DNA from: CAYMEV01 sp964431655 [NCBI: uncultured bacterium]
Lineage (GTDB): Bacteria > CAYMEV01
Assembly (NCBI GenBank): GCA_964431655.1
Contig: CAYSKJ010000129.1
Location: 1 to 9,410 of the forward strand
Length of the DNA stretch: 9,410 bases
Direction of reading: 5' to 3'
Of the stretch, positions 1-6,742 are shown in pieces; the first letter of the stretch is position 1, and every line of letters begins with the position of its first letter. Under the pieces are notes generated by a model, which saw only the letters and a program-made list of their open reading frames with translations, had not been told where the DNA came from and made no database searches. The position numbers and the translations under genes were made by a program.

Positions 1-433
1 TATAAAGTATATCATCATGGATTACCAGGGATTTTGCTATAAGAATACAGGAAGGCTTGGGTATGACAATGGGTGAGAGGTTATCCTCTGCCCGGTAAAT
101 CTTTATAAAGCCCTGGCTGTAAATTGCTGTTATATCGTCTTTAACTGCAAAACAGTCGGCATAGGGGCCGATTTTCATGAATAAAGACAAAGTTCCGGAT
201 TTCTCATCAAGGACTTTTAATGCATTGTTTTCCCTGTCCAGTATATAAAGGGTATCACCCTCAAGGCAGAAATCAGAAGGGCCGTATCTGGCGCATGCTT
301 CAGACCGTATACCTAAACTGTCTTTTTTTTCACCCCAGCTGAAGGTATTTGCTTTTTGATATCCAAAAGCTGGCAAAAGAGAAAGCATTGCAATTAGAAA
401 TAAGGGAAATAGAACTAAAGGAATATTCTTCAT
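1..433 (-). CDS. Exported protein of unknown function, N-terminal part
   Basis: This frame was read by hand on the minus strand: it is open from the ATG at 433-431 to the left edge, giving 144 residues with the C-terminus missing. The start is MKNIPLVLFPLFLIAMLSLL, a signal peptide with one Lys and a long hydrophobic core; a signal peptidase I site is plausible near PAFG-YQ (residues 22-26). The mature part has short beta-like repeats such as GDTLYILDRENNALKVLD and GFIKIYRAEDN, which resemble blades of an NHL or YncE-type beta-propeller; this is inference from strand pattern only. The ATG is preceded 8 bases upstream by an AAAGGGG ribosome binding site, and by a good promoter. The gene runs in the same direction as ktrBA but seems to have its own promoter. 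No enzymatic motif is visible, and the function is not recognised. Confidence 0.8.
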   Translation of the reverse strand, partial: MKNIPLVLFPLFLIAMLSLLPAFGYQKANTFSWGEKKDSLGIRSEACARYGPSDFCLEGDTLYILDRENNALKVLDEKSGTLSLFMKIGPYADCFAVKDDITAIYSQGFIKIYRAEDNLSPIVIPKPSCILIAKSLVIHDDILY

Positions 434-462
434 AAAATACACCCCTTTGATTTTATGCTTTA

Positions 463-491
463 ATTATAATACAATAATAGGATAAAATCAA
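463..491 (-). promoter_or_regulatory. Sigma-70-type promoter for the exported-protein gene
   Basis: On the minus strand TTGATT (491-486) is followed after exactly 17 bases by a perfect TATAAT (468-463). This lies about 30 bases upstream of the ATG at 433, leaving a short leader that carries the AAAGGGG ribosome binding site. The 103-base gap between this gene and ktrA (434-536) is AT-rich. Apart from this promoter I see only a weak imperfect hairpin around 518-531 and no convincing rho-independent terminator for the ktr operon. Confidence 0.65.
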
Positions 492-536
492 CTAATGCAT
501 TCAAGGGCAGAATTAAAGCTAAGTCTTAAGCATAGG

Positions 537-1187
537 TTATTCAGCCAGTTTTTTTATTGCCTCTTCCTTGCCGATTAAAAGTAGAATACTGCTGGATGTG
601 AGCTTTGATGCCGGGTCCGGGAGAAAATGAAAGCTTCTTTTGTATTTCTCCCTGACTGCGATGACGAATACATTATGCTTGCTGGGAAGAGAAAGCTCAA
701 GCAGGGTTCTGTCATAAAAGGCAGGGGGGGTGTTTATCTCCATTACTACATATCCCTGGGAAAGGGGGATGAAATCTATCAGGTTTGGGTTCATAATCTT
801 TGCGGCTATCATCTCAGCTATATCCCTTTCCGGAAATATTATCTCGTCTGCTCCAAGGGTTTTCAATATATTGGCATGGTCGTCACTTATTGCTTTAACC
901 CTGATTCTCTTTATATTGAGCTTTTTGAGGTGCACTACGCAGAGTATGCTCTGCTCCATGGTTTTTCCGAGGCTGACGATAACTTCATCAATGTCAGGGT
1001 CAATAACGGCTTTTAATGCATCAAAATTGGTGACATCGATAATAAGTGCCTTCTGCACGAATCTCTGGATATCTGCAACCTTTTTTTCATCAATATCCAG
1101 CGCTATAACTTCGCACCCCATGCTTGCAAGTTCCCTGCAGAGGTGCGAACCAAACTGGCTGAGCCCGATAATGCATATCTGTTTCAT
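537..1187 (-). CDS. ktrA: KtrA/TrkA-family potassium uptake regulator (RCK protein)
   Basis: This is the cytoplasmic gating subunit of a Ktr-type potassium uptake system. In the known family an octameric ring of KtrA binds ATP/ADP or NAD(H) and controls the KtrB pore at the membrane. At 216 residues it has the usual single-RCK length. Residues 1 to about 125 form the RCK_N Rossmann domain: the glycine-rich loop is GLSQFG (8-13), a GxGxxG variant with Ser at the middle Gly; an acidic pair (ALDID, D31/D33) ends strand 2; and GADEIIFPERD (112-122) is the conserved family motif. Residues about 135-214 are the RCK_C ligand-binding domain. The start has a very strong AGGAGG site that overlaps the end of ktrB, so the two are translated from one mRNA. 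Pairing with KtrB next door supports ktrA over a lone TrkA; the name ktrC would be equally valid. Confidence 0.93.
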   Translation of the reverse strand: MKQICIIGLSQFGSHLCRELASMGCEVIALDIDEKKVADIQRFVQKALIIDVTNFDALKAVIDPDIDEVIVSLGKTMEQSILCVVHLKKLNIKRIRVKAISDDHANILKTLGADEIIFPERDIAEMIAAKIMNPNLIDFIPLSQGYVVMEINTPPAFYDRTLLELSLPSKHNVFVIAVREKYKRSFHFLPDPASKLTSSSILLLIGKEEAIKKLAE

Positions 1188-1194
1188 TTATGCT

Positions 1195-1200
1195 CCTCCT
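1195..1200 (-). promoter_or_regulatory. Strong ribosome binding site of ktrA overlapping the ktrB stop
   Basis: The minus strand reads AGGAGG seven bases before the ktrA ATG. Its first bases are shared with the TAG stop codon of ktrB (1201-1199). Ribosomes finishing ktrB therefore end on the ktrA initiation site. This fixes the ktrA start and suggests coupled synthesis with high ktrA output relative to ktrB, which has no visible Shine-Dalgarno sequence. Confidence 0.8.
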
Positions 1201-2536
1201 ATCCTATAAGTACATCTTCCTGAGGCATACGGTAAAGGTAAGCCTGTTTTTTTACCAATGCAAAGGCAATGGTAAGGGGCCCAAGTCTGCCGAAAAACAT
1301 GGTCAGGATTATCCATATCTTGCCGAAACTGGACAGACCTGTTGTAATGCCGGTAGAAAGACCAACGGTGCCGAATGCTGAGAGTTGTTCAAAAACTATG
1401 TCAATAGACCTTATGGCGGGATTTCTCCCTTCAAAGGTGGAAAGAATAATGAGTCCCGCAATATTCCAGAAAAAGGCAATAAAAAATAAAAGCACCATCC
1501 TGCTGATTATATCATTGCGGATGGAACGGTTGTATATTCTGACGCGATCCCCGCCCTTAAGAAGAGTATAGACATAAAGGAGAAGGACAAAAAATACGCT
1601 GGTTTTAATACCTCCGGCGCAGGATCCCGGCGAGCCCCCTATGAACATCAGGATTGCTGTAGAAAAGAGGGAATTTACAGGCAGGGATGCTGTATCAATG
1701 CTGTTGAATCCTGCAGTTCTTGCAGTAACAGATTGGAAAAGGGAGTTTATAAGCCTGATATGAAAAGGGGCATCCATTTCAAAGCCGAAAAGCAGGAATA
1801 GTACACATCCAGTTATAATAAGAAGAAATGAAGTTATAAGGACTATCTTTGTATGAAGAGGCAATATGTATACCTGGCGTATATTCTTAACCTTTATCAT
1901 AATAAGCTTAAATATATCATAGTATACTATATAGCCTATGCCCCCGAGAAATATAAGCGACATAATAATTGAAAGAAGGAAAATGTCATTATTATAGCCC
2001 ATAAGGCTATCGGAATACAGGGAAAAACCTGCATTGCAGAATGCCGAAACAGAATGGAAAATACTTGAAAAAACCTGGTTTATCCTCTGGTGGAGCAAAA
2101 AAGCCCCAATTGATTCAATTACGATGGTAAGGAGGAATATGCTGATGATAAGCTTCTTTAGATTATGCGCTGTTTCTTTCTGAAAAAAGGAATTATATAG
2201 GGCGTATTTTGAGTTTATGGTAATCCTTTTTCCGATTAAAAAAGATAGAAGTCCGAAAAATGTCATTGTCCCCAGCCCCCCGAGCTGTATCAGGAAGAGG
2301 ATAACAGCCTGGCCTGCGGTATTGAAATCCCCGCCCGTATCCCGGACAATTAACCCTGTGACACATACAGCAGAGGTGGAGGTGAAGAGGCTGTCAAGGT
2401 AGCTTATCGGGGTATTATTGCAGAAAGGCATGGCAAGGATTATGCTTCCGGCTATTATGAGAGACATGAATGCCGAAATAAGTATCAGCTCGGTACTGGA
2501 TAAAATATGGCTTATTAGTACCTGCAGTATTTTCAT
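1199..2536 (-). CDS. ktrB: KtrB/TrkH-family potassium transporter, membrane pore subunit
   Basis: This integral membrane protein forms the K+ path of a KtrAB system and in the family is often Na+-dependent. Its 445 residues match KtrB length. The four pore-loop repeats are all visible, each with its filter glycine: SAVCVTGL (G61), SAFCNAGF (G170), TARTAGF (G276) and SAFGTVGLS (G392). The intramembrane gate loop FIGGSPGSCAGGIKTS (298-313) is intact, as is the FFGRLGPLT motif (414-422). The C-terminus YRMPQEDVLIG has the typical KtrB ending. Eight membrane-spanning helices plus pore helices are expected. The ATG is supported by homology: no in-frame ATG, GTG or TTG lies in the 80 bases upstream, yet no Shine-Dalgarno is seen. 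It is the first gene of a two-gene operon with ktrA 11 bases downstream. Confidence 0.95.
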   Translation of the reverse strand: MKILQVLISHILSSTELILISAFMSLIIAGSIILAMPFCNNTPISYLDSLFTSTSAVCVTGLIVRDTGGDFNTAGQAVILFLIQLGGLGTMTFFGLLSFLIGKRITINSKYALYNSFFQKETAHNLKKLIISIFLLTIVIESIGAFLLHQRINQVFSSIFHSVSAFCNAGFSLYSDSLMGYNNDIFLLSIIMSLIFLGGIGYIVYYDIFKLIMIKVKNIRQVYILPLHTKIVLITSFLLIITGCVLFLLFGFEMDAPFHIRLINSLFQSVTARTAGFNSIDTASLPVNSLFSTAILMFIGGSPGSCAGGIKTSVFFVLLLYVYTLLKGGDRVRIYNRSIRNDIISRMVLLFFIAFFWNIAGLIILSTFEGRNPAIRSIDIVFEQLSAFGTVGLSTGITTGLSSFGKIWIILTMFFGRLGPLTIAFALVKKQAYLYRMPQEDVLIG

Positions 2537-2570
2537 AGCATAATATCCATTAAATGGTTCACAATTGAAT

Positions 2571-2590
2571 AAATTAAATTGATTTAATTT
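2571..2590. repeat. AT-only-armed perfect inverted repeat, possible operator
   Basis: AAATTAAAT (2571-2579) and ATTTAATTT (2582-2590) are exact reverse complements separated by TG, giving a 20-base dyad in the middle of the divergent gap. A dyad this size suits a dimeric DNA-binding protein. Arms with no G or C would make a poor RNA hairpin, so an operator is more likely than a terminator. It overlaps the proposed -35 box of the rightward promoter. In such AT-rich DNA some palindromes arise by chance. Confidence 0.5.
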
Positions 2591-2607
2591 GCAAGAAATA
2601 ATAATAT
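2579..2607 (+). promoter_or_regulatory. Possible promoter of the ABC ATPase operon
   Basis: TTGATT (2579-2584) and TAATAT (2602-2607) are separated by 17 bases, the preferred spacing; the -10 box is imperfect. Transcription would start around 2614, only a few bases before the ATG at 2617, so the mRNA would be almost leaderless. That would fit the absence of a Shine-Dalgarno sequence. The -35 box lies in the inverted repeat, so a protein bound there could block it. In AT-rich DNA such matches are common, hence the low confidence. Confidence 0.35.
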
Positions 2608-2616
2608 AGCTTCTAA

Positions 2617-3363
2617 ATGATAGTTTTAAAAAATATCTACAAGGACTATAATGGCAAGCAGGCTCTCAATGATCTGAACCTCAGCGTCAGAGAAGGAGAA
2701 CTATTCGGTTTTCTCGGCCCCAATGGAGCGGGTAAGACCACAGCCCTTAAGATTCTTACCCTTCTTCTGGAGCCCGCCAGCGGAGAGATATTATTAAATA
2801 ACAGGCTCCATAATGAAAAGAACCGCAAAAACCTTATGGATATCGGCTATATTCCCGACAGGCCCTATATTTATCCCAAGCTTACAGGGAAGGAGTTTCT
2901 TCTATTTTATCTGAGCATCTACAATATATCCTTCTCGGATAATAAAAGGCATAAAATGGAGGAACTGGCAGAGCAGTTCGAGATTCTGGACATACTTGAT
3001 GAACTTACAGAGAGCTATTCCCACGGAATGAAGCAGAAACTTATATTCACCGCCATTTTCCTGCAGGACCCGCTGATTTTTCTTATTGACGAGCCTATGG
3101 TGGGGCTTGACCCCAGAGGCATTGTATCGATAAAGAAAATGCTTTCAGCGCAGGCCAGAATGGGCAAATCAATAATTATGAGCACCCATTCCCTTGATAT
3201 TGCAGAGGAAATATGTGATACAATAGGGATAATAAACAAGGGAAGGCTTATAAAGATAATGTCGAGGGAAGAGCTTAAAAAGGAAAAGCAGGACCAGCAA
3301 TCAAACCTGACAGACATCTTTCTGACCCTTACAACTGAAAAGACCTCCACTGAAATATTATGA
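2617..3363 (+). CDS. ABC transporter ATP-binding protein, ABC-2/CcmA-like type
   Basis: This is the cytoplasmic ATPase of an ABC exporter-type transporter. At 248 residues it is normal for a single nucleotide-binding domain. Motifs in order are: Walker A GPNGAGKTT (34-42); Q-loop region IGYIPDRP with Asp81 where Gln is usual; signature SHGMKQ (135-140), a variant of LSGGQ; Walker B LIFLIDEP (153-160) with catalytic Glu159; D-loop GLDP (163-166); and switch His191 in STHS. These suggest it can hydrolyse ATP. A TAA immediately precedes the ATG in frame, which fixes the start even though no Shine-Dalgarno is seen. The stop overlaps the start of the next gene in an ATGA. No permease is present in the window, so the membrane partner and substrate are unknown; a permease elsewhere or a regulatory role are both possible. 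Confidence 0.92.
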   Translation: MIVLKNIYKDYNGKQALNDLNLSVREGELFGFLGPNGAGKTTALKILTLLLEPASGEILLNNRLHNEKNRKNLMDIGYIPDRPYIYPKLTGKEFLLFYLSIYNISFSDNKRHKMEELAEQFEILDILDELTESYSHGMKQKLIFTAIFLQDPLIFLIDEPMVGLDPRGIVSIKKMLSAQARMGKSIIMSTHSLDIAEEICDTIGIINKGRLIKIMSREELKKEKQDQQSNLTDIFLTLTTEKTSTEIL

Positions 3364-4706
3364 AGAACAAATTTGCCTTTATCCCTTCTCTGGATGAGCT
3401 TTTGAGGGATCTGGACATCCGCGGTATGAGAAGGGACCTTGCAAAAAAGGCTTTAAAGCGCATCATTGACCAGGTAAAGAATAAATATTCCGAAACACCA
3501 TTTTATAACAAAACAGAGGCTTCAAAATATATACAAAAAAGGTTTGATTCCTTTGCACGAGGAATGAGCATAAGCTCTTACCGTCATGTAATTAATGCAA
3601 CAGGCATCATACTGCATACCAACCTGGGAAGAGCGCCTTACTGCGATATAATTGATGAAATGGTTCCTCTTCTTAAAGGATATCTGAGCCTTGAAACGGA
3701 CATTGAAAGCAATATCAGGACACACCGGCTCTCTGGCCTGAAAGACAAAATGGCCCTGGTTTCGGATTTTGAAGATTTTCTTTTTGTAAACAATAATGCT
3801 GCTGCATTTATGCTGATCTGCAGTACTCTTTCAACAGACAGGGAGATAATAGTATCCAGGGGAGAGCTGGTTGAAATAGGAGGCAGTTTCAGGATTCCTG
3901 ATATAATCAGATGTGCAGGAGCAAGGCTGAGGGAGGCAGGTACAACCAATATTACCCGTATCAGTGATTACGAGCAGGTTATCGGGGATACAGGCCTTAT
4001 AGCCAAGATACACAAGAGCAATTATGAGATAAAAGGCCATACTGCGGAGGTCGATACAGCTGATCTTATCAGGCTTTGCCGGAGGCATGGACTGGTGCTT
4101 TACGAGGATAAAGGGAGCTGGGATTTTGATAGGATAGGGGAAATACCCTGTCATGAAAATTACCTTGTATCTTTCTCCATGGACAAGATGGCCGGCGCTG
4201 TGCAGTCGGGTCTGATTCTCGGGCCGGGAAGAGTAATTCAGTGCATGAGAAATAATCCTCTTTACCGGACCATGAGGCTTTCAAAGTTCAGCATTCTATA
4301 TCTGGATAAATACCTGTCAAGGTATATATTCCAGCAGGATTTCCTGCGTTCTGAAGTATTTCCTAAAATAAAATCAGGGAGAATCTTGGAAAAAAGGATA
4401 AAACGGATCTTTGATAATCTACCCCATGAGGAGGCAGGTATTATATTAATACCGTCAATAGCAGAATATGGAGGCGGTTCGGGCCGACACAGCTTTTTTG
4501 ACAGCTTCAGTCTTGCAGCAGAAAAAAACAGTTCAAGACTTAACTGCATATTAAGGGAAAGCCTTGACCCGCCTGTTATAGGCAGGATGCACAAGGAAAA
4601 ACTCATGATAGATATAGCATCAGTACTGCCCAGGGAGGATGAAATCCTCACATCCCAGCTTAATAAGGCTTTGAGGATTTTAAGAGATGAATTATCTTCT
4701 TCTTAA
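3360..4706 (+). CDS. SelA-like PLP-dependent protein, divergent L-seryl-tRNA(Sec) selenium transferase
   Basis: SelA converts Ser-tRNA(Sec) to Sec-tRNA(Sec) in the cytoplasm using PLP and selenophosphate. This 448-residue protein covers the whole family: a SelA_N-type start (IPSLDELLRD, 8-17), INATGIILHTNLGRAP (78-93), VNNNAAA (143-149), VSRGELVEIGGSFRIPD (165-181), GTTN (194-197), KSNY (219-222), the PLP lysine K276 in SMDKMAG, and the C-terminal PVIGRMHKEKLMIDI (405-419). Compared with ordinary SelA as I recall it, several active-site loops differ: the usual DLGSGSL is DKGSWDF (250-256), SGDKLLGGPQAG is SMDKMAGAVQSG (273-284), and the Arg-Gly-rich RGSR/RGHR-type stretch is IRTHRL (119-124). 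No selB, selD or tRNA(Sec) gene is in the window. It overlaps its neighbours by 4 and 20 bases. It may be a fast-evolving true SelA or a paralogue with another job, so no gene symbol is given. Confidence 0.8.
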   Translation: MKNKFAFIPSLDELLRDLDIRGMRRDLAKKALKRIIDQVKNKYSETPFYNKTEASKYIQKRFDSFARGMSISSYRHVINATGIILHTNLGRAPYCDIIDEMVPLLKGYLSLETDIESNIRTHRLSGLKDKMALVSDFEDFLFVNNNAAAFMLICSTLSTDREIIVSRGELVEIGGSFRIPDIIRCAGARLREAGTTNITRISDYEQVIGDTGLIAKIHKSNYEIKGHTAEVDTADLIRLCRRHGLVLYEDKGSWDFDRIGEIPCHENYLVSFSMDKMAGAVQSGLILGPGRVIQCMRNNPLYRTMRLSKFSILYLDKYLSRYIFQQDFLRSEVFPKIKSGRILEKRIKRIFDNLPHEEAGIILIPSIAEYGGGSGRHSFFDSFSLAAEKNSSRLNCILRESLDPPVIGRMHKEKLMIDIASVLPREDEILTSQLNKALRILRDELSSS

Positions 4707-5613
4707 AATACCGCCAGGAAGACTGGATGAAATAGGATTTGATTACCAGGTCCTTCTAAAGCACAGGAAATTCTGCATCATCCTGATTGAAGGCGATATC
4801 GAAGGGAATGAGGCTGTAAAAAAAAGCCTTTCTTTCAGGCATGCCGGTTCAATGGAAGAAATTATCCCGAATACCCTGGAGTTGATAAAAGAGCATAAAA
4901 AAAGCATCTACTATATAATCCTTAACATTATAATCATTTTCCTGTTCTTTGCCACCCTTTTCTATCTTATTCACAGTATGGACAGAGACAGGGCTTTGTT
5001 TCTGGAGAAGCTCTATGTATCGGTTTTAAGCCGGGCTGAATACGATAAAAAAATTTCCGGGAGCCTTGGGGATAATGCTGATATCTCGCAAATGTCCATA
5101 GTAGTATCCTCTGGCAACACCTTTTATAATGCATACTATACAGGGCTGGGCGATATTTTTTTTTCCCCTTATATTCATGGCGCTCAGGTGCCCATGAAAT
5201 TCAGGGTGCTTGATTCCTATAGAAATATCCTGCTTTTTGCAGAGGTTTCTGAAAGGCCTGATAATTTAATGGGATTGTTTGAAGACACCGCAGATATGCA
5301 GATTGGCCAGGAGGTGGTTATTATAAGCCATCCTTACGGGCTTGTTGATACCAAAACATCTGCCGTAATCAATGGTGCATATGCTGATATGTACGGTCAC
5401 CTCTACTACACCTCCAATGCATCGGTGAGTGCCGATATGATCGGAGCCCTGGTTGTCAGCAGGGATAACAAGCCCTGCGGTGTAATGCTACCGGTTTACC
5501 AGGATTTTTTTTCAAGGCAGTATAAGCTGGGGATATATGATCTAAAATTCATTGAAAAGGTCTTTAAGGACTCTTTTCAGGAAAATGAGGATTTAGCAGA
5601 TGAATCCCATTGA
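4687..5613 (+). CDS. Membrane-anchored trypsin-fold pseudoprotease (first of three)
   Basis: This 308-residue protein has no family I can name with certainty. Residues 1 to about 72 form a small, probably cytoplasmic domain (starts MNYLLLKIPPG). Residues about 74-96 are one strong membrane helix after a Lys-rich KEHKK, so the N-terminus should be inside. Residues 97-308 lie outside and look like a degraded trypsin/HtrA fold: IGQEVVIISHPYGL (206-219) matches the usual GNPYG strand, and MIGALVVSRDNKPCGV (251-266) sits where GNSGGPLV...GV is expected. Met251 occupies the catalytic Ser position, and no TxxHVV-like His motif is visible, so it should be inactive. It lacks the C-terminal beta domain of the two following proteins. 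The start lies 20 bases inside the SelA-like gene, with GAGG 10 bases upstream. Confidence 0.75.
   Translation: MNYLLLKIPPGRLDEIGFDYQVLLKHRKFCIILIEGDIEGNEAVKKSLSFRHAGSMEEIIPNTLELIKEHKKSIYYIILNIIIIFLFFATLFYLIHSMDRDRALFLEKLYVSVLSRAEYDKKISGSLGDNADISQMSIVVSSGNTFYNAYYTGLGDIFFSPYIHGAQVPMKFRVLDSYRNILLFAEVSERPDNLMGLFEDTADMQIGQEVVIISHPYGLVDTKTSAVINGAYADMYGHLYYTSNASVSADMIGALVVSRDNKPCGVMLPVYQDFFSRQYKLGIYDLKFIEKVFKDSFQENEDLADESH
5587..5591 (+). promoter_or_regulatory. Ribosome binding site deciding the start of the second trypsin-fold gene
   Basis: GAGGA lies inside the end of the preceding gene, 8 bases before the ATG at 5600, and supports a start that overlaps the upstream stop by 14 bases. It is the clearest internal ribosome binding site of the five-gene operon. 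Confidence 0.6.
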
Positions 5614-6742
5614 ATCAAAGCTGAGTCATATCAGCCGAAGGAACAGAATAATCAACTACAGCTATATATTTGTATTTACCTTGGCCTTTTTGCTGGTGTT
5701 TTTTCTTTTGTTCTCCCATATCAATCTTCATTCAAGGTACAAGGATGAGATCGGGGAAAAATTTCCGGTCATAGACCAGTATCATGACGCAGAGAGTTCT
5801 GAACTGCCTTATTTTGCAAATATATCAGGGATAAAGGAAGGCATGTATGATGTATATATCGGGCAGGGGCAGAGTGCAGGACTTGGGGTTGCCGTTCTGC
5901 CCGATACGGTTATAAGCCTGATTAATCATGATGACCTCTACATAAAGACCAGCGGCAAATTTCACAGGCTGGAGAGGGTTGCCCATAACCGTCTCCTGGC
6001 TGTTTACAGCATTGATACAGAGCTATCTTTTGTAGATGCAGAGCTGTTTGCAGACTACTCGAGTTTTGATATAACCGATGGAGTAGCTCTATTTACCAGG
6101 ATTAATGATAGCTATACCTTCAGCCCGGGTATTGTATCCAGCAAGCATTCCATGATAGACGAAAGTATTCTTATAGAAACGGATATCAGGTTCCCGAATC
6201 CGCCCCGGGGCAGTCTGCTTTTGTCGGAAAAAGGGCTTGTTATAGGCTTCAGCCTTATGGATATAGATGGAAGCATCAACCTTTTTGTATCAGCAAATGA
6301 ACTGTTCTCTATTAAATATGAAGGGCTTGACCGGTTTTTAAATAAATCGGGGCTCATTCTGGAGACTTATGAGAGAGCAAAAAGCACAGCCCTGCCCCTT
6401 ATAGGAAATAGACCAGGCAAAAGCAGCTATTCAGGCATAAGGGTTGAAAGCATAGTATTAAACAGGGGCAGTGCAACAGAGCTCTATATGTCTTTTTTTC
6501 TCGGCAATCAATTATATACTAAACCTTTTGATGCAGATATAATAATAGAGATGCATAACCAGAAGCAGTACAGGCAAAAACTGAAATTTACCGAGGATAG
6601 TTATAAACCCGTTTACCTGCCGGATAGAACGATTGAAGGAGTCAGAATGGATTTTGAGATAAAAGAGAGCGGCCCGGCAGTTCTTTATATTGATTTTGAG
6701 GATTATCGATCGCAATACTTAAGGATTTATATACGGGGATGA
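5600..6742 (+). CDS. Membrane-anchored trypsin-fold pseudoprotease with C-terminal beta domain (second of three)
   Basis: This 380-residue protein starts with a short Arg-containing cytoplasmic tail (SRRNR, 12-16), a membrane helix at about 20-42, and then an extracytoplasmic region. Residues about 85-245 can be lined up by eye with the third protein: LGVAVLPDTVISLINHDDLYI (95-115) matches the strand and loop around the catalytic His; RLLAVYSID (131-139) matches FDIAVIGTD; and PRGSLLLSEKGLVIGF (202-217) matches SGGPLLLPDGRCIGI. At the three triad positions it has Asn109 (with His110 next to it), Leu132 and Pro202, so proteolysis is not expected. Residues about 275-380 form a beta-rich, Ig-like-looking domain resembling the end of the third protein. 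It may be a scaffold, regulator or substrate-binding partner. The stop overlaps the next start in ATGA. Confidence 0.75.
   Translation: MNPIESKLSHISRRNRIINYSYIFVFTLAFLLVFFLLFSHINLHSRYKDEIGEKFPVIDQYHDAESSELPYFANISGIKEGMYDVYIGQGQSAGLGVAVLPDTVISLINHDDLYIKTSGKFHRLERVAHNRLLAVYSIDTELSFVDAELFADYSSFDITDGVALFTRINDSYTFSPGIVSSKHSMIDESILIETDIRFPNPPRGSLLLSEKGLVIGFSLMDIDGSINLFVSANELFSIKYEGLDRFLNKSGLILETYERAKSTALPLIGNRPGKSSYSGIRVESIVLNRGSATELYMSFFLGNQLYTKPFDADIIIEMHNQKQYRQKLKFTEDSYKPVYLPDRTIEGVRMDFEIKESGPAVLYIDFEDYRSQYLRIYIRG

Larger units (their letters stand above)
2537..2616. promoter_or_regulatory. Divergent control region between ktrBA and the five-gene operon
   Basis: This 80-base, very AT-rich gap must hold the promoters for both ktrB (leftward) and the ABC ATPase operon (rightward). 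It contains a 9-2-9 inverted repeat at 2571-2590 and a smaller perfect CCATT-A-AATGG palindrome at 2547-2557, close to the ktrB start. Neither flanking gene has a recognisable Shine-Dalgarno sequence. The space is too small for a known large riboswitch such as the c-di-AMP ydaO type found before some ktr genes. Regulation is inferred from layout only. Confidence 0.6.

Noticed and set aside
434-536. A terminator or small RNA after ktrA.
   Set aside because: Only a short imperfect dyad around 518-531 is present, without a T-run; the rest is explained by the promoter and leader of the next gene.
627-1209. Plus-strand open frames opposite ktrA.
   Set aside because: They lie antisense to a gene with clear RCK motifs and its own ribosome site, and their translations look like random reverse-frame protein.
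2571-2590. The AT-rich dyad as a rho-independent terminator.
   Set aside because: Its arms contain no G or C and it lies between two divergent starts, where no transcript needs to end.
2537-2616. A c-di-AMP or other riboswitch before ktrB.
   Set aside because: The gap is only 80 bases, shared by two divergent genes, and lacks GC-containing conserved stems.
3360-4706. A tRNA(Sec) gene near the SelA-like gene.
   Set aside because: There is no non-coding space next to this gene; both neighbours overlap it, and no cloverleaf was noticed elsewhere in the gaps.
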